A stretch of DNA of 64,000 bases from Ornithinibacillus bavariensis (GTDB lineage Bacteria; Bacillota; Bacilli; Bacillales; Amphibacillaceae): the NCBI RefSeq assembly GCF_050433565.1, contig NZ_JBNPWZ010000001.1, positions 248,001-312,000 on the forward strand, in the 5' to 3' direction. The notes beneath the pieces are model-generated. The model was not told the DNA's origin. It did not search any database and saw only the letters and a list, made by a program, of their open reading frames with translations. Position 1 is the stretch's first letter, and each line of letters begins with the position of its first letter. This document shows positions 1 to 8,482 of this stretch, piece by piece. Both the position numbers and the translations under genes were made by a program.

Positions 1-53
1 ATGATAAATGGGTTATCGGTTTTGACCCAGAGAGCATCATTGCAGCACTATAG
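1..53 (+). CDS. C-terminal end of an unidentified protein (partial at window edge)
   Basis: Read from base 3, the frame runs open to a TAG stop at 51-53 and encodes 16 residues ending in GFDPESIIAAL. A good terminator hairpin follows 10 bases later, which supports this being the true 3' end of a gene that begins outside the window. The fragment is too short to assign a family. Confidence 0.5.
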   Translation, partial: DKWVIGFDPESIIAAL

Positions 54-63
54 TAATTTATGT

Positions 64-97
64 AAAGGAAGGACGAGTATAAATCGCCCTTCCTTTT
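64..97 (+). terminator. Rho-independent terminator after the partial upstream gene
   Basis: Arms at 64-76 and 84-96 form a 13-bp stem with one A-C mismatch around a short loop, built on AAGGAAGG/CCTTCCTT, and the right arm ends in TTTT. It closes the partial gene ending at 53. The flanking A and T tracts could also let it act on the minus strand for the gene ending at 225. Confidence 0.75.
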
Positions 98-224
98 GTA
101 TGCTTAGGATTTTTTACGTAATAATTGGCTAAATTCCTGAACGTCAATGGAATATCGATTAGTATCAACCGAAGTTGGTAAAAACTCAGCTAAAATCTAG
201 AAACCAAATTCCAACAAACGTCCC

Positions 225-677
225 CTACAATTGTCCTCTCTGTTTCACTCCGGCACTTTTCTTAATAACTTGGTTCAGTACCTCAGAGAACATTAATCCA
301 ATAGCAATTCCACCAGCGAGAAGCATTACTTTTGCAGAGTATTGCACTGCATTGTAGTAGTCATTTTGTACAAAGCTACGCATCGCTTGGTAGGCCATTC
401 CTCCAGGGACGAGGGGGATGATACCAGAAACGTTAAAAATGATGATGGGTGTTCTATATATTTTTGAAAAAATACGACTAAGGACGGCAACGAGCATAGC
501 CCCGATGATGGTTGCAGGTACAGCATCCATTCCATATAGTACGAATAAATAATAGACCATCCAGCCCAATGTGCCGACAATACCACATTGAATGAGTACT
601 CTTTTCGGTGCATTAAATAAGATGCCGAAGCCGCTTGATGCAATAAAGCTAGTGATAATTTGAGCCAAAATAGCCAT
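225..677 (-). CDS. Threonine/serine exporter family, small subunit (YjjB-like, DUF3815/ThrE_2)
   Basis: A 150-residue polytopic membrane protein with about four hydrophobic segments and the family-type stretch FNVSGIIPLVPGGMAYQAM. Small subunits of this family work with a DUF1212 (YjjP-like) partner to export threonine, serine or small dicarboxylates across the cytoplasmic membrane; the substrate here is unknown. The start follows a GGGGAA ribosome binding site. The partner is normally the adjacent gene, but here it lies at 4577-5320 on the same strand, separated by three plus-strand genes. Family assignment is strong; substrate is inference. Confidence 0.85.
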   Translation of the reverse strand: MAILAQIITSFIASSGFGILFNAPKRVLIQCGIVGTLGWMVYYLFVLYGMDAVPATIIGAMLVAVLSRIFSKIYRTPIIIFNVSGIIPLVPGGMAYQAMRSFVQNDYYNAVQYSAKVMLLAGGIAIGLMFSEVLNQVIKKSAGVKQRGQL

Positions 678-1021
678 GGTTACCAGTTCCCCAATCTGTT
701 CCGTTCATCGTTTGCAATTCTTATTTTAATCAAATTACCATGGATTCGCAAATATACGTAATGTAGACATCCATTTTCAAATTTTAACACTCTTTGTCTG
801 TAGGTATAATGTTTTGATTTTGCCTCAAGATCATATTATTTTTACCGCCTATTCTCTCTACATTTTTTTACAAAACGTGGCATTATGTTATTGAATATGA
901 CACTTTGTTAAACACTATACATCGTGATTTGACAGAAAACTATTTAAAATAAGGGACCTTTATACTATAATTTTAACTAAGTAGTATCGAATTTTTTAAA
1001 TATTATAAAAGGGGAGCTATC

Positions 1022-3208
1022 ATGGCTAAGACTAATTCGACACAATCCGATACATTAGGATTATTATTTAGTAACAGTGTACATAGCAATATTAGTCAGG
1101 ACGCTCAATTAGCATCAATGGTACTTAGTTATTATACGTCATTAGGACATAATCATCCTGATTTAATCATGGTCTTCTCTCCTAATGGGGATTTGCGTAC
1201 TACGAATCAAATTCCAAAGGGAATTTTTACTGAAATTCATAAAGTTGCGGACTTCCAAAGGATTCTCTTGAAGAAGTCTTATGCAGAAATTGAAACGGCT
1301 TTTCAGCAAGCTCTAATTGGAAAATGTAAACAATGCATCGTTCAAATAAAATGGAAAAATCTATATTTCGAAACTACTGTTTACCCACTCAGTGGAAAAG
1401 AGAATAGGATAGTTGGTATTGTATTAATTGCAAAAGATGTCACTGAGCATAGAATACATGAAATCAATTTAAAAAATGAAAACGAGAGCTATCGATTAAT
1501 ATTTGACCATTTAAATATTGCGATTTGGGTCAGTGAATATAAAACAGGGAAGCTTGTTTATGCCTCGCAAGGATTATCTGATTTATATCAGTATCCACAA
1601 GAGGACTTTTACCGAGACAAGCTTGATATACGTATGGTCATTCGGTCTGTTGTACATCCAGAGGATAAGCGATATGTCCGAAAAAATGCTCTTAATATTC
1701 TTACCAATGGTGATCCGATTAATATTCGCTACCGAATAAAATGCCCGGATAGAACAGTGAAATGGGTCACGTGTAAGACTACACCGTATTACGATAAAAA
1801 TGGAAAAATCACCCACATATTTGGTTTGCAAACCGATATTACAGATGAAGTGAAATTAGAGGAGCAGCTTACATTTATTGCTAATCATGATTTACTTACA
1901 GAGCTACCTAACCACCGAAGTTTAGAAGAAAAGGTAGAACATATTATGGAGTCAAAAACACCATTTGCTTTGCTGTTTTTCAATCTTGATCGTTTTTCGG
2001 TGATAAATGGTGCACTTGGTTACCAAGTAGGAGACGAAGTACTGAAAACAATTGCAAATCGTTTACGATTAATTCTTCCAGAAAGTAGCTTTATTGCTCG
2101 TCTGAAAAGTAATGATTTTGTGATTCTAATTGAGAATTGTCAATCACTTGAAAATATCAAATGCATTACGGAAAACCTTTTAAATGATATTAAACAACCT
2201 CTTTCGATAAATGGCTATGAAATTAATATTACCTCAAGCTTAGGTATTAGCTTGTACCCACAGGACGGGACAACCAAGCAAAGCTTAATGGATAAGGCAC
2301 ACTCTGCGCTTAATCATGCGAAGAAAAGAGGTCCAAATACATATTTAATATATTCATCCTCTGAAGATGTTGCTTTTCAGCGCAAGCTTGCGATTGAAAA
2401 TAGTATAATTGAAGCACTTGAAAGAGAGGAATTCGAGCTTTATTATCAGCCATTAGTGGAAACACATACTGGTCAGATACTTGGTGCTGAGGCACTTATT
2501 CGCTGGAATCATCAAAGCTGGGGACTAATATCACCAGGGGAATTTATTCCAATTGCCGAGGAGAATCAACTGATAAATGAGATTAGTGATTGGGTAATTA
2601 AAAAGGCATGCTCTCAAATTAAGGATTGGCGTGATAAAGGGCTTACTCCTATTCCAATATCCGTCAACATTTCTCCAATTCGTTTAATGAAAAAGGGCTT
2701 AACCGAGTATGTACGAACACAGCTTGAAGCCAATAATGTGCCAGCTGGTTATCTCGGTGTTGAAATTACTGAAGGCTCCTTGTTAAAGAGTGAAAAAGTA
2801 GTTATTGATACGTTATATGAGTTGAAAAGTCTTGGCGTTCGAATTGCTATAGATGACTTTGGAACGGGGTTTGCTTCTTTAAATTATTTGCGTGAGTATC
2901 ATGCAGATACCTTAAAGATTGATCAAGTATTTATCCAGAGTCGAGATGGGCAGGTGGAAAAAGATAATATTATTGTGGGTTCTGTCCTACAGATGGCAAA
3001 AGGCTTGAAAATGCGTATCATTGCCGAGGGGGTAGAGGAATATGGGCAGTATCGTTTCCTTAGAAACCGTGATTGTGATATTATTCAGGGCTACTTATTC
3101 TCAAGACCTTTACCAGTACTGCAATTTGAGGCATTACTAGCAAAAGGTACCTTAGAACCAGATCCAGAAAAAGTTGAAAAAGATAGACAAAGAAGGTTAC
3201 TTCATTAA
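1022..3208 (+). CDS. PAS-PAS-GGDEF-EAL cyclic-di-GMP protein with degenerate GGDEF
   Basis: A 728-residue soluble signalling protein that begins after a GGGGAGC ribosome binding site. An N-terminal PAS-like region (about residues 45-140) is followed by a PAS/PAC domain (about 150-275), a GGDEF-type domain (about 285-440) and an EAL domain (about 460-705). The GGDEF active-site motif is replaced by KSNDF, so diguanylate cyclase activity is unlikely. The EAL domain keeps AEALIRW, EITEG, IDDFGTGFAS, LKIDQ and IAEGVEE, the residues that bind metal and c-di-GMP in active phosphodiesterases. I infer a c-di-GMP phosphodiesterase controlled by PAS sensing. No transmembrane segment is visible. It sits with paiAB in a block that splits the ThrE pair. 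Confidence 0.9.
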   Translation: MAKTNSTQSDTLGLLFSNSVHSNISQDAQLASMVLSYYTSLGHNHPDLIMVFSPNGDLRTTNQIPKGIFTEIHKVADFQRILLKKSYAEIETAFQQALIGKCKQCIVQIKWKNLYFETTVYPLSGKENRIVGIVLIAKDVTEHRIHEINLKNENESYRLIFDHLNIAIWVSEYKTGKLVYASQGLSDLYQYPQEDFYRDKLDIRMVIRSVVHPEDKRYVRKNALNILTNGDPINIRYRIKCPDRTVKWVTCKTTPYYDKNGKITHIFGLQTDITDEVKLEEQLTFIANHDLLTELPNHRSLEEKVEHIMESKTPFALLFFNLDRFSVINGALGYQVGDEVLKTIANRLRLILPESSFIARLKSNDFVILIENCQSLENIKCITENLLNDIKQPLSINGYEINITSSLGISLYPQDGTTKQSLMDKAHSALNHAKKRGPNTYLIYSSSEDVAFQRKLAIENSIIEALEREEFELYYQPLVETHTGQILGAEALIRWNHQSWGLISPGEFIPIAEENQLINEISDWVIKKACSQIKDWRDKGLTPIPISVNISPIRLMKKGLTEYVRTQLEANNVPAGYLGVEITEGSLLKSEKVVIDTLYELKSLGVRIAIDDFGTGFASLNYLREYHADTLKIDQVFIQSRDGQVEKDNIIVGSVLQMAKGLKMRIIAEGVEEYGQYRFLRNRDCDIIQGYLFSRPLPVLQFEALLAKGTLEPDPEKVEKDRQRRLLH

Positions 3209-3339
3209 GAAAGAACAGCCGTTGTCTGAAGTGCAAACACATAGAAATTATCACTTATTTAGGGCAGAAGGATTCAAATTTGAAATTACTTCTGCTATTT
3301 TTGATAGAGGGAGAAAACGTTAAAAGGAGCAGTTGTAAC

Positions 3340-3855
3340 ATGACAACAATCATTAAGCAATGTACTCATAGAGATTTATCTAAGCTTCAGGAAATCAGTA
3401 TTCAAACCTTTACTGAAACATTTAGGGATCAGAACACACCGGAAAGTATAGAAGCCTATTTGGAAAGAGCATTTAATTTAGGGCAATTAGAAAAGGAGCT
3501 ATCCAATACGTCATCTCAATTTTACTTTGTCTTTGTTGGTGAAGAAGTTGCTGGCTATTTAAAGGTTAATATGAACGAATCTCAGTCCGAAGAAATGGGA
3601 AATGATGTCCTTGAAATCGAAAGGATTTATATGAAGCGTAATTATCAAAAAAGGGGCCTAGGTAAGTATTTGCTTAATAAGGCGATAGATATAGCAATAA
3701 AAGAGAATAAAAAGAAAGTCTGGCTAGGTGTATGGGAAAAGAATGAAAATGCTATTGCTTTTTATAAAAAACTGGGGTTTGTCCAAACTGGTTCACACTC
3801 ATTTTTTATGGGGGATGAGGAACAAACAGATTTTATTATGACTTTATCAATTTGA
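3340..3855 (+). CDS. paiA: PaiA-type spermidine/spermine N-acetyltransferase (GNAT)
   Basis: A 171-residue GNAT protein. An upstream in-frame ATG exists at 3280, but the ATG at 3340 follows AAAAGGAG and its product aligns from residue 1 with Bacillus PaiA as I recall it. Matching stretches include SSQFYFV, the acetyl-CoA loop RNYQKRGLGK, WLGVWEKNENAIAFYKKLGF and MGDEEQTD. PaiA acetylates polyamines and was first described as a negative regulator of sporulation and degradative enzyme genes. paiB follows 25 bases downstream, reproducing the known paiAB operon. Confidence 0.93.
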   Translation: MTTIIKQCTHRDLSKLQEISIQTFTETFRDQNTPESIEAYLERAFNLGQLEKELSNTSSQFYFVFVGEEVAGYLKVNMNESQSEEMGNDVLEIERIYMKRNYQKRGLGKYLLNKAIDIAIKENKKKVWLGVWEKNENAIAFYKKLGFVQTGSHSFFMGDEEQTDFIMTLSI

Positions 3856-3880
3856 AAAACGCGAAGGATGGGGGAGAGGA

Positions 3881-4510
3881 ATGTATATTCCAAGTTACTT
3901 TAAGGTCAAACAGGTTGATGAAGTTTGGGATTTTATTGAAAATAACTCATTTGGTACCGTTGTCACGACTGAAAAAGGAAAACCAATTGCCACCCATATA
4001 CCGTTACAGCTGATGAATGAAGGGGATAGTTACTATATAACGGGGCATATAGCTTATGCAAATCCACAATGGAGAACAATTGAAACGGTGGAGGATGTAT
4101 TGGTTATTTTCCAAGGACCACATGCTTATATATCGTCCTCCTGGTATGCAGAAGAAAATGTGCCAACATGGAATTATCAAGCTGTGCATATTTATGGCAA
4201 AGCTAGTATTTTAAAAGACGAGGAGTTAAAGCAGGACCTTACAAAGCTACTTCAAAAGTATGAAGAGCATCGCGATAACCCAGTTTTATGGGAGAATCTC
4301 TCTTCTGAGGTCTTAAGACAAACAAAGGGAGTCGTAGGGTTTAAGATTAGGATTCGAGAAATTCAAGCGGCTGATAAACTAAGTCAAAATCGTAATGAAA
4401 AGGACTATCGTAATATCGTAAATAAGCTTTATGAAGAAAATGATGTCAATTCTGTACAGATGGCGAAGCTAATGGAAAGAAAATTAAAAAATAAGCATGG
4501 TTCTAATTAA
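3881..4510 (+). CDS. paiB: PaiB-type FMN-binding transcriptional repressor
   Basis: A 209-residue protein of the PaiB family, with an FMN-binding split-barrel N-terminal region: PSYFKV, a HIPL loop, GHIAYANPQW, and HAYISSSWY followed by VPTWNYQAVHIYG. In Bacillus, PaiB acts with PaiA to repress sporulation and protease gene expression. The start follows GGGGGAGAGGA. The last codons run straight into a strong terminator stem. Length and order match the family; the regulatory role is from knowledge of the family. Confidence 0.92.
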   Translation: MYIPSYFKVKQVDEVWDFIENNSFGTVVTTEKGKPIATHIPLQLMNEGDSYYITGHIAYANPQWRTIETVEDVLVIFQGPHAYISSSWYAEENVPTWNYQAVHIYGKASILKDEELKQDLTKLLQKYEEHRDNPVLWENLSSEVLRQTKGVVGFKIRIREIQAADKLSQNRNEKDYRNIVNKLYEENDVNSVQMAKLMERKLKNKHGSN

Positions 4511-4530
4511 AGGAACCATGCTTATTTATT
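4490..4530 (+). terminator. Terminator of the paiAB transcript (also usable on the minus strand)
   Basis: A perfect 14-bp stem pairs 4490-4503 with 4513-4526 around a 9-nt loop, followed by a T-rich tract. The left arm lies inside the last codons of paiB and the stop codon is in the loop. The A-rich flank before it makes it plausible in both directions. Confidence 0.9.
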
Positions 4531-4576
4531 TTAATATAAAGGACTTAAAGTCTCTCCATGTGTAAAACGTATCTTA

Positions 4577-5320
4577 TTAGGTAAAAGCCAATACAACTGC
4601 AATACCAGCTCCTATAGCAAAGGCAGTTAACAATGCTTCCACACCCTTGGATAGACCAGCTACTAAATGTCCAGCGAGCAAATCTCGAACAGCATTGGTA
4701 ATATGTAATCCAGGGACCAGTGGCATAACAGCACCAATAATAATTTTATCAAGCTCATTTCCAAAGCCAATTACCACAAAAAGAACCGCCAAAATACCGA
4801 TGATAAATGAGGCAACAAATTCAGAGATAAAACGAATCTCCACTAGCTTATCGAATAGGATAAAGCCCAAGAAACCAATACCACCAGCTAATAGCGCTGG
4901 GAGAAAATCAATCCAAGGACCACCAAACATAATGGTGAAACAGCCACTAGAAATCGCAGCTACCAAAACTAGCATTGTACTCGAATAAAGAATTTTTTCT
5001 CTATCAAGCTTTTTTAGTATTGTTAAAGCATCTTCAATTGCAATTTCCCCGGCAGCTATTCGCCGTGAGAGAGCGTTAACTTCTGCTATTTTATTCAAGT
5101 CAGTTGTACGTTTTTCTATCCGCATCATATTGGATGCCTCAGCTATATCAACGGAAAAATTAATCGCCGTTGGTGTTGCATAGCTCTGCGGGTTATTGAC
5201 ACCATATGCACGTGCTATCCGATTCATCGTGTCCTCTACACGATAAGTCTCTGCACTAGACTCAAGCATAATCTTACCTGCCTGCATACAAACCTTTGTA
5301 ACTAAATTATGATTCTCCAA
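4577..5320 (-). CDS. Threonine/serine exporter family, large subunit (YjjP-like, DUF1212/ThrE)
   Basis: A 247-residue membrane protein. The cytosolic N-terminal third contains the family-type CMQAGKIMLESSAETYRVEDTM and the C-terminal part has about five hydrophobic helices with VMPLVPGLHITNAVRDL. This is the DUF1212 half of a two-part ThrE-type exporter and its expected partner is at 225-677. Together they would form a proton-driven amino acid or small acid exporter; the substrate cannot be read from sequence. Its transcript would run into the terminator at 4490-4530, which suggests the two halves are now expressed separately. Confidence 0.88.
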   Translation of the reverse strand: MENHNLVTKVCMQAGKIMLESSAETYRVEDTMNRIARAYGVNNPQSYATPTAINFSVDIAEASNMMRIEKRTTDLNKIAEVNALSRRIAAGEIAIEDALTILKKLDREKILYSSTMLVLVAAISSGCFTIMFGGPWIDFLPALLAGGIGFLGFILFDKLVEIRFISEFVASFIIGILAVLFVVIGFGNELDKIIIGAVMPLVPGLHITNAVRDLLAGHLVAGLSKGVEALLTAFAIGAGIAVVLAFT

Positions 5321-5759
5321 TTGTATCCAACCTTCCGAACAAAGACATCATTCATTATTATAATAGGCTTTGGATATAGATGAAAGGAAAAATGGTTAAC
5401 ATTATCTTGGAGACCTATTACTCCTAAACAATACGATTGTACTAGAAATCAAAAGTGGATAAGATTTAGGAAAATACTTGTACATTTCTAATGCGAAATT
5501 TTCGATAAAATTTGCTACAGAAAATAGACTATCTATAGAAAAATCGACAAATAAACAAAAACATAAGGATAACAATGGATAAATAAGTAGGGAAAATGTC
5601 GTATTCTCATGGATAAAAGGGGATTGACATTACACATGGCAAGGTTTACACTACTTGGACTAGGTGATATAAAGAACAATAAAAGGTGCAAAGTACCACC
5701 TCTTTCCTGAAAAGAATAGATACTTAGCACCATGGATGACTAGGCTAGTAGATTGTTCA
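5321..5759. other. Intergenic region, no supported gene
   Basis: This stretch is AT-rich and separates two minus-strand genes. A 66-codon minus-strand frame at 5533-5733 has no convincing ribosome binding site and no recognisable composition. I see no clear terminator or RNA element. Confidence 0.5.
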
Positions 5760-6167
5760 TCAGGGCATTAACATAATAAGAGAAATAAATGATATCAGTG
5801 GAATCGCATTTGCTAGTGCCAAACCTATCATAGAAAATGTTGTAATAGCTTGCTTGGATTCTTCTGGAGCGCCAACGAACCGCTGCAAGAAAATGAAGAA
5901 TGGTGCAAATATCAATGCAAAAATGACGATTATCCCAGGAACTAACAACTCATTCAATGATTCAACTGGTGTAAGATTCATCATGCCGAAGACAATTAGT
6001 ATGATAGGAATCACTTCTGAGATAGCAACGCCGATAAAAAATTTCGTTTGAATAGAACCGATTTCACTTGGATTTTCTTTGATTTTTTCCATGTTTAGCT
6101 TAAATAAAAAAAGAATTGGAAGTACTGCCAAAATAGCAGCAGCTGCAAATAGAAATGCGGTGTTCAT
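5760..6167 (-). CDS. Small four-helix membrane protein resembling tandem ATP-synthase c-type hairpins
   Basis: A 135-residue, almost wholly hydrophobic protein with four predicted helices in two hairpins. The second helix of each hairpin resembles the ion-binding helix of proteolipid subunits: FIGVAISEVIPIILIV in the first and MIGLALANAIPLISFI in the second. The mid-membrane acid is present only in the first repeat; the second has Asn. It is not in an ATP synthase operon and is longer than a normal subunit c (70-80 residues). The start follows GGGGGAG. Function unknown; homology to subunit c is an inference from pattern, not proved. Confidence 0.7.
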   Translation of the reverse strand: MNTAFLFAAAAILAVLPILFLFKLNMEKIKENPSEIGSIQTKFFIGVAISEVIPIILIVFGMMNLTPVESLNELLVPGIIVIFALIFAPFFIFLQRFVGAPEESKQAITTFSMIGLALANAIPLISFISLIMLMP

Positions 6168-6256
6168 CGTATCTCCCCCTAGTTTCAGAAAATTTTAAAT
6201 CAAACCAAGAGTATCATAGCATATATTATTAAAGTAGCTCAACTGCAAAAAGATAT

Positions 6257-6285
6257 TTGCCAGACATTCTATACTTCGATATAAT
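6257..6285 (+). promoter_or_regulatory. Sigma-A-type promoter for tagO
   Basis: A -35-like TTGCCA (6257-6262) and a consensus -10 TATAAT (6280-6285) are separated by exactly 17 bases, about 30 bases upstream of the tagO start. Confidence 0.6.
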
Positions 6286-6318
6286 TCAAATGATGGAAAT
6301 TTTATAAGGAGAAATGCT

Positions 6319-7404
6319 ATGCTTAATTTTTTAGACTTAGGAATTGCATTTACCATAGCTTTACTTTCTTCTTTGGTGTTAACGTACCCTATAAAAAAAT
6401 TAGCGAATATGATTGGTGCAGTAGACTTTCCGAATGACCGTAAATTACATAAGAAGGTTACACCAAGATTAGGTGGACTGGCTATTTTTTTAGGGTCCCT
6501 GCTTGGTGTATTGTATCTACAGCCACATGATGAACATTTACTAGAGATTATTTGTGGGGCAATCGTAATAGTTATTACTGGTGCTTTGGACGACCGCTTT
6601 ACACTTCGTCCAATTCCAAAATTGACAGGTCAATTAATTGCAACGTCATTTTTAATATCTGGTGGATTAATCATTGAAAGAGTAACTTTACCATTTATTG
6701 GTCAAGTTGAATTAGGATTTTTTAGTGTGTTAGTAACTGTACTTTGGGTGGTTGGAATTACCAATGCAATTAATTTAATTGATGGTTTGGATGGACTAGC
6801 AACGGGAGTTTCTACTATCGCATTGATTAGCCTATTTATTATGGCGATCATCGACACTCGAATACTAGCTGCATATTTTTGTATTGTCCTAATCGGTGCA
6901 AATTTAGGATTCTTATATCACAACTTTTATCCTGCTAAGATTTATATGGGAGATACTGGATCTAACTTTCTAGGTTATATGATTGCAGTTATATCCATAC
7001 TCGGCTTATTTAAAAATATCGCCTTGTTTAGCTTCATCATTCCCATAATTGTTCTAGCAGTTCCTATATTTGATACCTTATTTGCGATATTAAGACGATC
7101 GATTAATAAACAAAATATTATGACAGCAGATAATAAGCATATCCATTATCAGCTTTTATCGGCTGGTTATAGTCATCGGAAGTCTGTTCTGATTTTATAT
7201 TGTATTAGTGCTATTTTTGGAACGCTTGCAATTATATTTTCAGAAGCATCGATCACAGCTAATTTATTTGTCATCTTTGTATTACTCATTCTATTGCATA
7301 TCCTAGCGGAAATGGCTGGAATTGTATTAGGAGGAAAACGCCCAGTAATGGACTTTTTCAAAAAGTTATTTAAGCGAATCGGACAAAAACAGGAGCAGCA
7401 TTAA
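6319..7404 (+). CDS. tagO: TagO, undecaprenyl-phosphate GlcNAc-1-phosphate transferase
   Basis: A 361-residue polytopic enzyme of the MraY/WecA/TagO family, about ten membrane helices. It moves GlcNAc-1-phosphate from UDP-GlcNAc to undecaprenyl phosphate, the first step of wall teichoic acid linkage-unit synthesis, at the inner face of the membrane. Family motifs are present in order: DFPNDRKLHKKVTPRLGG, GALDDRF, NAINLIDGLDGLATG, YMGDTGSNFLGY and the late HIHYQLL loop. It stands alone, with its own promoter and terminator, as tagO does in B. subtilis. Starts after TAAGGAG. Confidence 0.95.
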   Translation: MLNFLDLGIAFTIALLSSLVLTYPIKKLANMIGAVDFPNDRKLHKKVTPRLGGLAIFLGSLLGVLYLQPHDEHLLEIICGAIVIVITGALDDRFTLRPIPKLTGQLIATSFLISGGLIIERVTLPFIGQVELGFFSVLVTVLWVVGITNAINLIDGLDGLATGVSTIALISLFIMAIIDTRILAAYFCIVLIGANLGFLYHNFYPAKIYMGDTGSNFLGYMIAVISILGLFKNIALFSFIIPIIVLAVPIFDTLFAILRRSINKQNIMTADNKHIHYQLLSAGYSHRKSVLILYCISAIFGTLAIIFSEASITANLFVIFVLLILLHILAEMAGIVLGGKRPVMDFFKKLFKRIGQKQEQH

Positions 7405-7426
7405 AGAAGTATATGAAAATAAAAAT

Positions 7427-7457
7427 GGGGCTGACATAAAATATCAGCCCCGCTTTT
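7427..7457 (+). terminator. Bidirectional terminator between tagO and the TasA-like gene
   Basis: GGGGCTGA (7427-7434) pairs with TCAGCCCC (7444-7451), with TTTTT after it on the plus strand and an A-tract before it, so it can end both convergent transcripts. Confidence 0.88.
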
Positions 7458-7460
7458 TAA

Positions 7461-8378
7461 TTAATTTGAATTAAACCAATTATATAGTTGCTTGGACTCT
7501 ATTGATAAGAATGGACCAAGAGTTTTGTTAAACTTGATTACTCCATTGACCGAAGTATCGACCGTGTTGGATCTCCACAGCTGACTATCACTTGCATAAT
7601 ATTCGTTATCAGAGTAAACACGGTACCAATGTACGTTGCCTTCCACAGATTCTACAATCCGAAGATTTCCAACCTTATCTTCAAATTCGCCTTTGCCATC
7701 TCCCATGTTGATTTCAATTATCTTATTCCCATTTTTATCTAAATAAAAATTAACTTCTTTATTGGACGTAGTTCTTGTTGATCCGTTCGGTGTTGCCTTA
7801 AATTTGACCTCACCAGTAAAATATGGAGGTCCTTCTGGATCAGGATTCTGCCCACCATCTTCATCATCTACCTGGGTTGCATTAACCACTAATTTGATAT
7901 TTCCTAGTAAAGATTGAAAATCAATATCGTTGTCGCTATGCGGCCAGTCTACTAAAATGCGAAACTTTTCTATATTTTTTTTAGGCTTAAATTCGGTATG
8001 TAATCCAACACTCTCCCATTTGCCATTAACTTCTTGCTGCAATGTTATCACAACAGGAGAACTATTATCTGCAGGAAAGAGTTCCCCACTAGGAGTAACC
8101 TTCACAAAATATTTAACTGGAACCTCCGTGTTGTTTTTATTAATACGGAAATTGTACAGCTCAATTGTCTCCATCCCTGGGAAAAGCTTCTGATTAAGTG
8201 ATATCTCCTCGTCGCCAATTGTAGTACCATTCGAATTTACCACATCGACATCAAAGGTTGCGGCAGTAATTTTATTGTTGTCACTAGAAAACTCCTTTGA
8301 AAAGTAGGCAATCGTTCCTCCAGTTGCTAAAACGATTAAAATAGTCACAAATGTAATTAACAGAACTTTCTTTTTCAA
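7461..8378 (-). CDS. TasA/camelysin-family secreted protein
   Basis: A 305-residue exported protein. The N-terminus (MKKKVLLITFVTILIVLATGG followed by TIAYFS) is the SipW-type signal region of TasA and camelysin (CalY) proteins, which form biofilm matrix fibres. A TasA-like beta domain (about residues 35-175) has the typical FDVDVVNSNG and LFPGMETIELYNFRINKNN. A short linker QNPDPEGPP leads to a C-terminal beta-rich domain (about 190-305) that I do not recognise. The start follows TAAGGAGGGG. No sipW or tapA neighbour is present, so processing would need a peptidase elsewhere. Upstream GTTCTTT/AAAGAAC sites suggest SinR-type control. Confidence 0.85.
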   Translation of the reverse strand: MKKKVLLITFVTILIVLATGGTIAYFSKEFSSDNNKITAATFDVDVVNSNGTTIGDEEISLNQKLFPGMETIELYNFRINKNNTEVPVKYFVKVTPSGELFPADNSSPVVITLQQEVNGKWESVGLHTEFKPKKNIEKFRILVDWPHSDNDIDFQSLLGNIKLVVNATQVDDEDGGQNPDPEGPPYFTGEVKFKATPNGSTRTTSNKEVNFYLDKNGNKIIEINMGDGKGEFEDKVGNLRIVESVEGNVHWYRVYSDNEYYASDSQLWRSNTVDTSVNGVIKFNKTLGPFLSIESKQLYNWFNSN

Positions 8379-8398
8379 GTAAACCCCTCCTTATTATT

Positions 8399-8482
8399 GT
8401 TCTTTTTAAAGAACATTCAACTTATTATAGAACTATATCAAGAACGAGTCAACACTATTTTGTTCTTTATGGTGAACTGAAC
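8399..8482 (-). promoter_or_regulatory. Cluster of SinR-like boxes upstream of the TasA-like gene
   Basis: A 16-base inverted repeat, GTTCTTT-TT-AAAGAAC, spans 8399-8414, starting about 20 bases before the start codon. A further GTTCTTT lies at 8462-8468 and GAAC half-sites begin at 8430, 8442, 8474 and 8479. The known B. subtilis SinR consensus is GTTCTYT and SinR represses the tasA operon. No sinR gene is in the window, so binding is inferred from matching sites next to a matching target. Confidence 0.65.

Noticed and set aside
929..971. Promoter TTGACA...TATAAT for the GGDEF-EAL gene
   Set aside because: A good TTGACA (929-934) and a good TATAAT (966-971) exist, but they are 31 bases apart and do not form one promoter.
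5533..5733. 66-codon minus-strand frame in an intergenic region
   Set aside because: It has no convincing ribosome binding site and an odd composition (many His, Tyr, Phe, Ser) typical of a chance frame.
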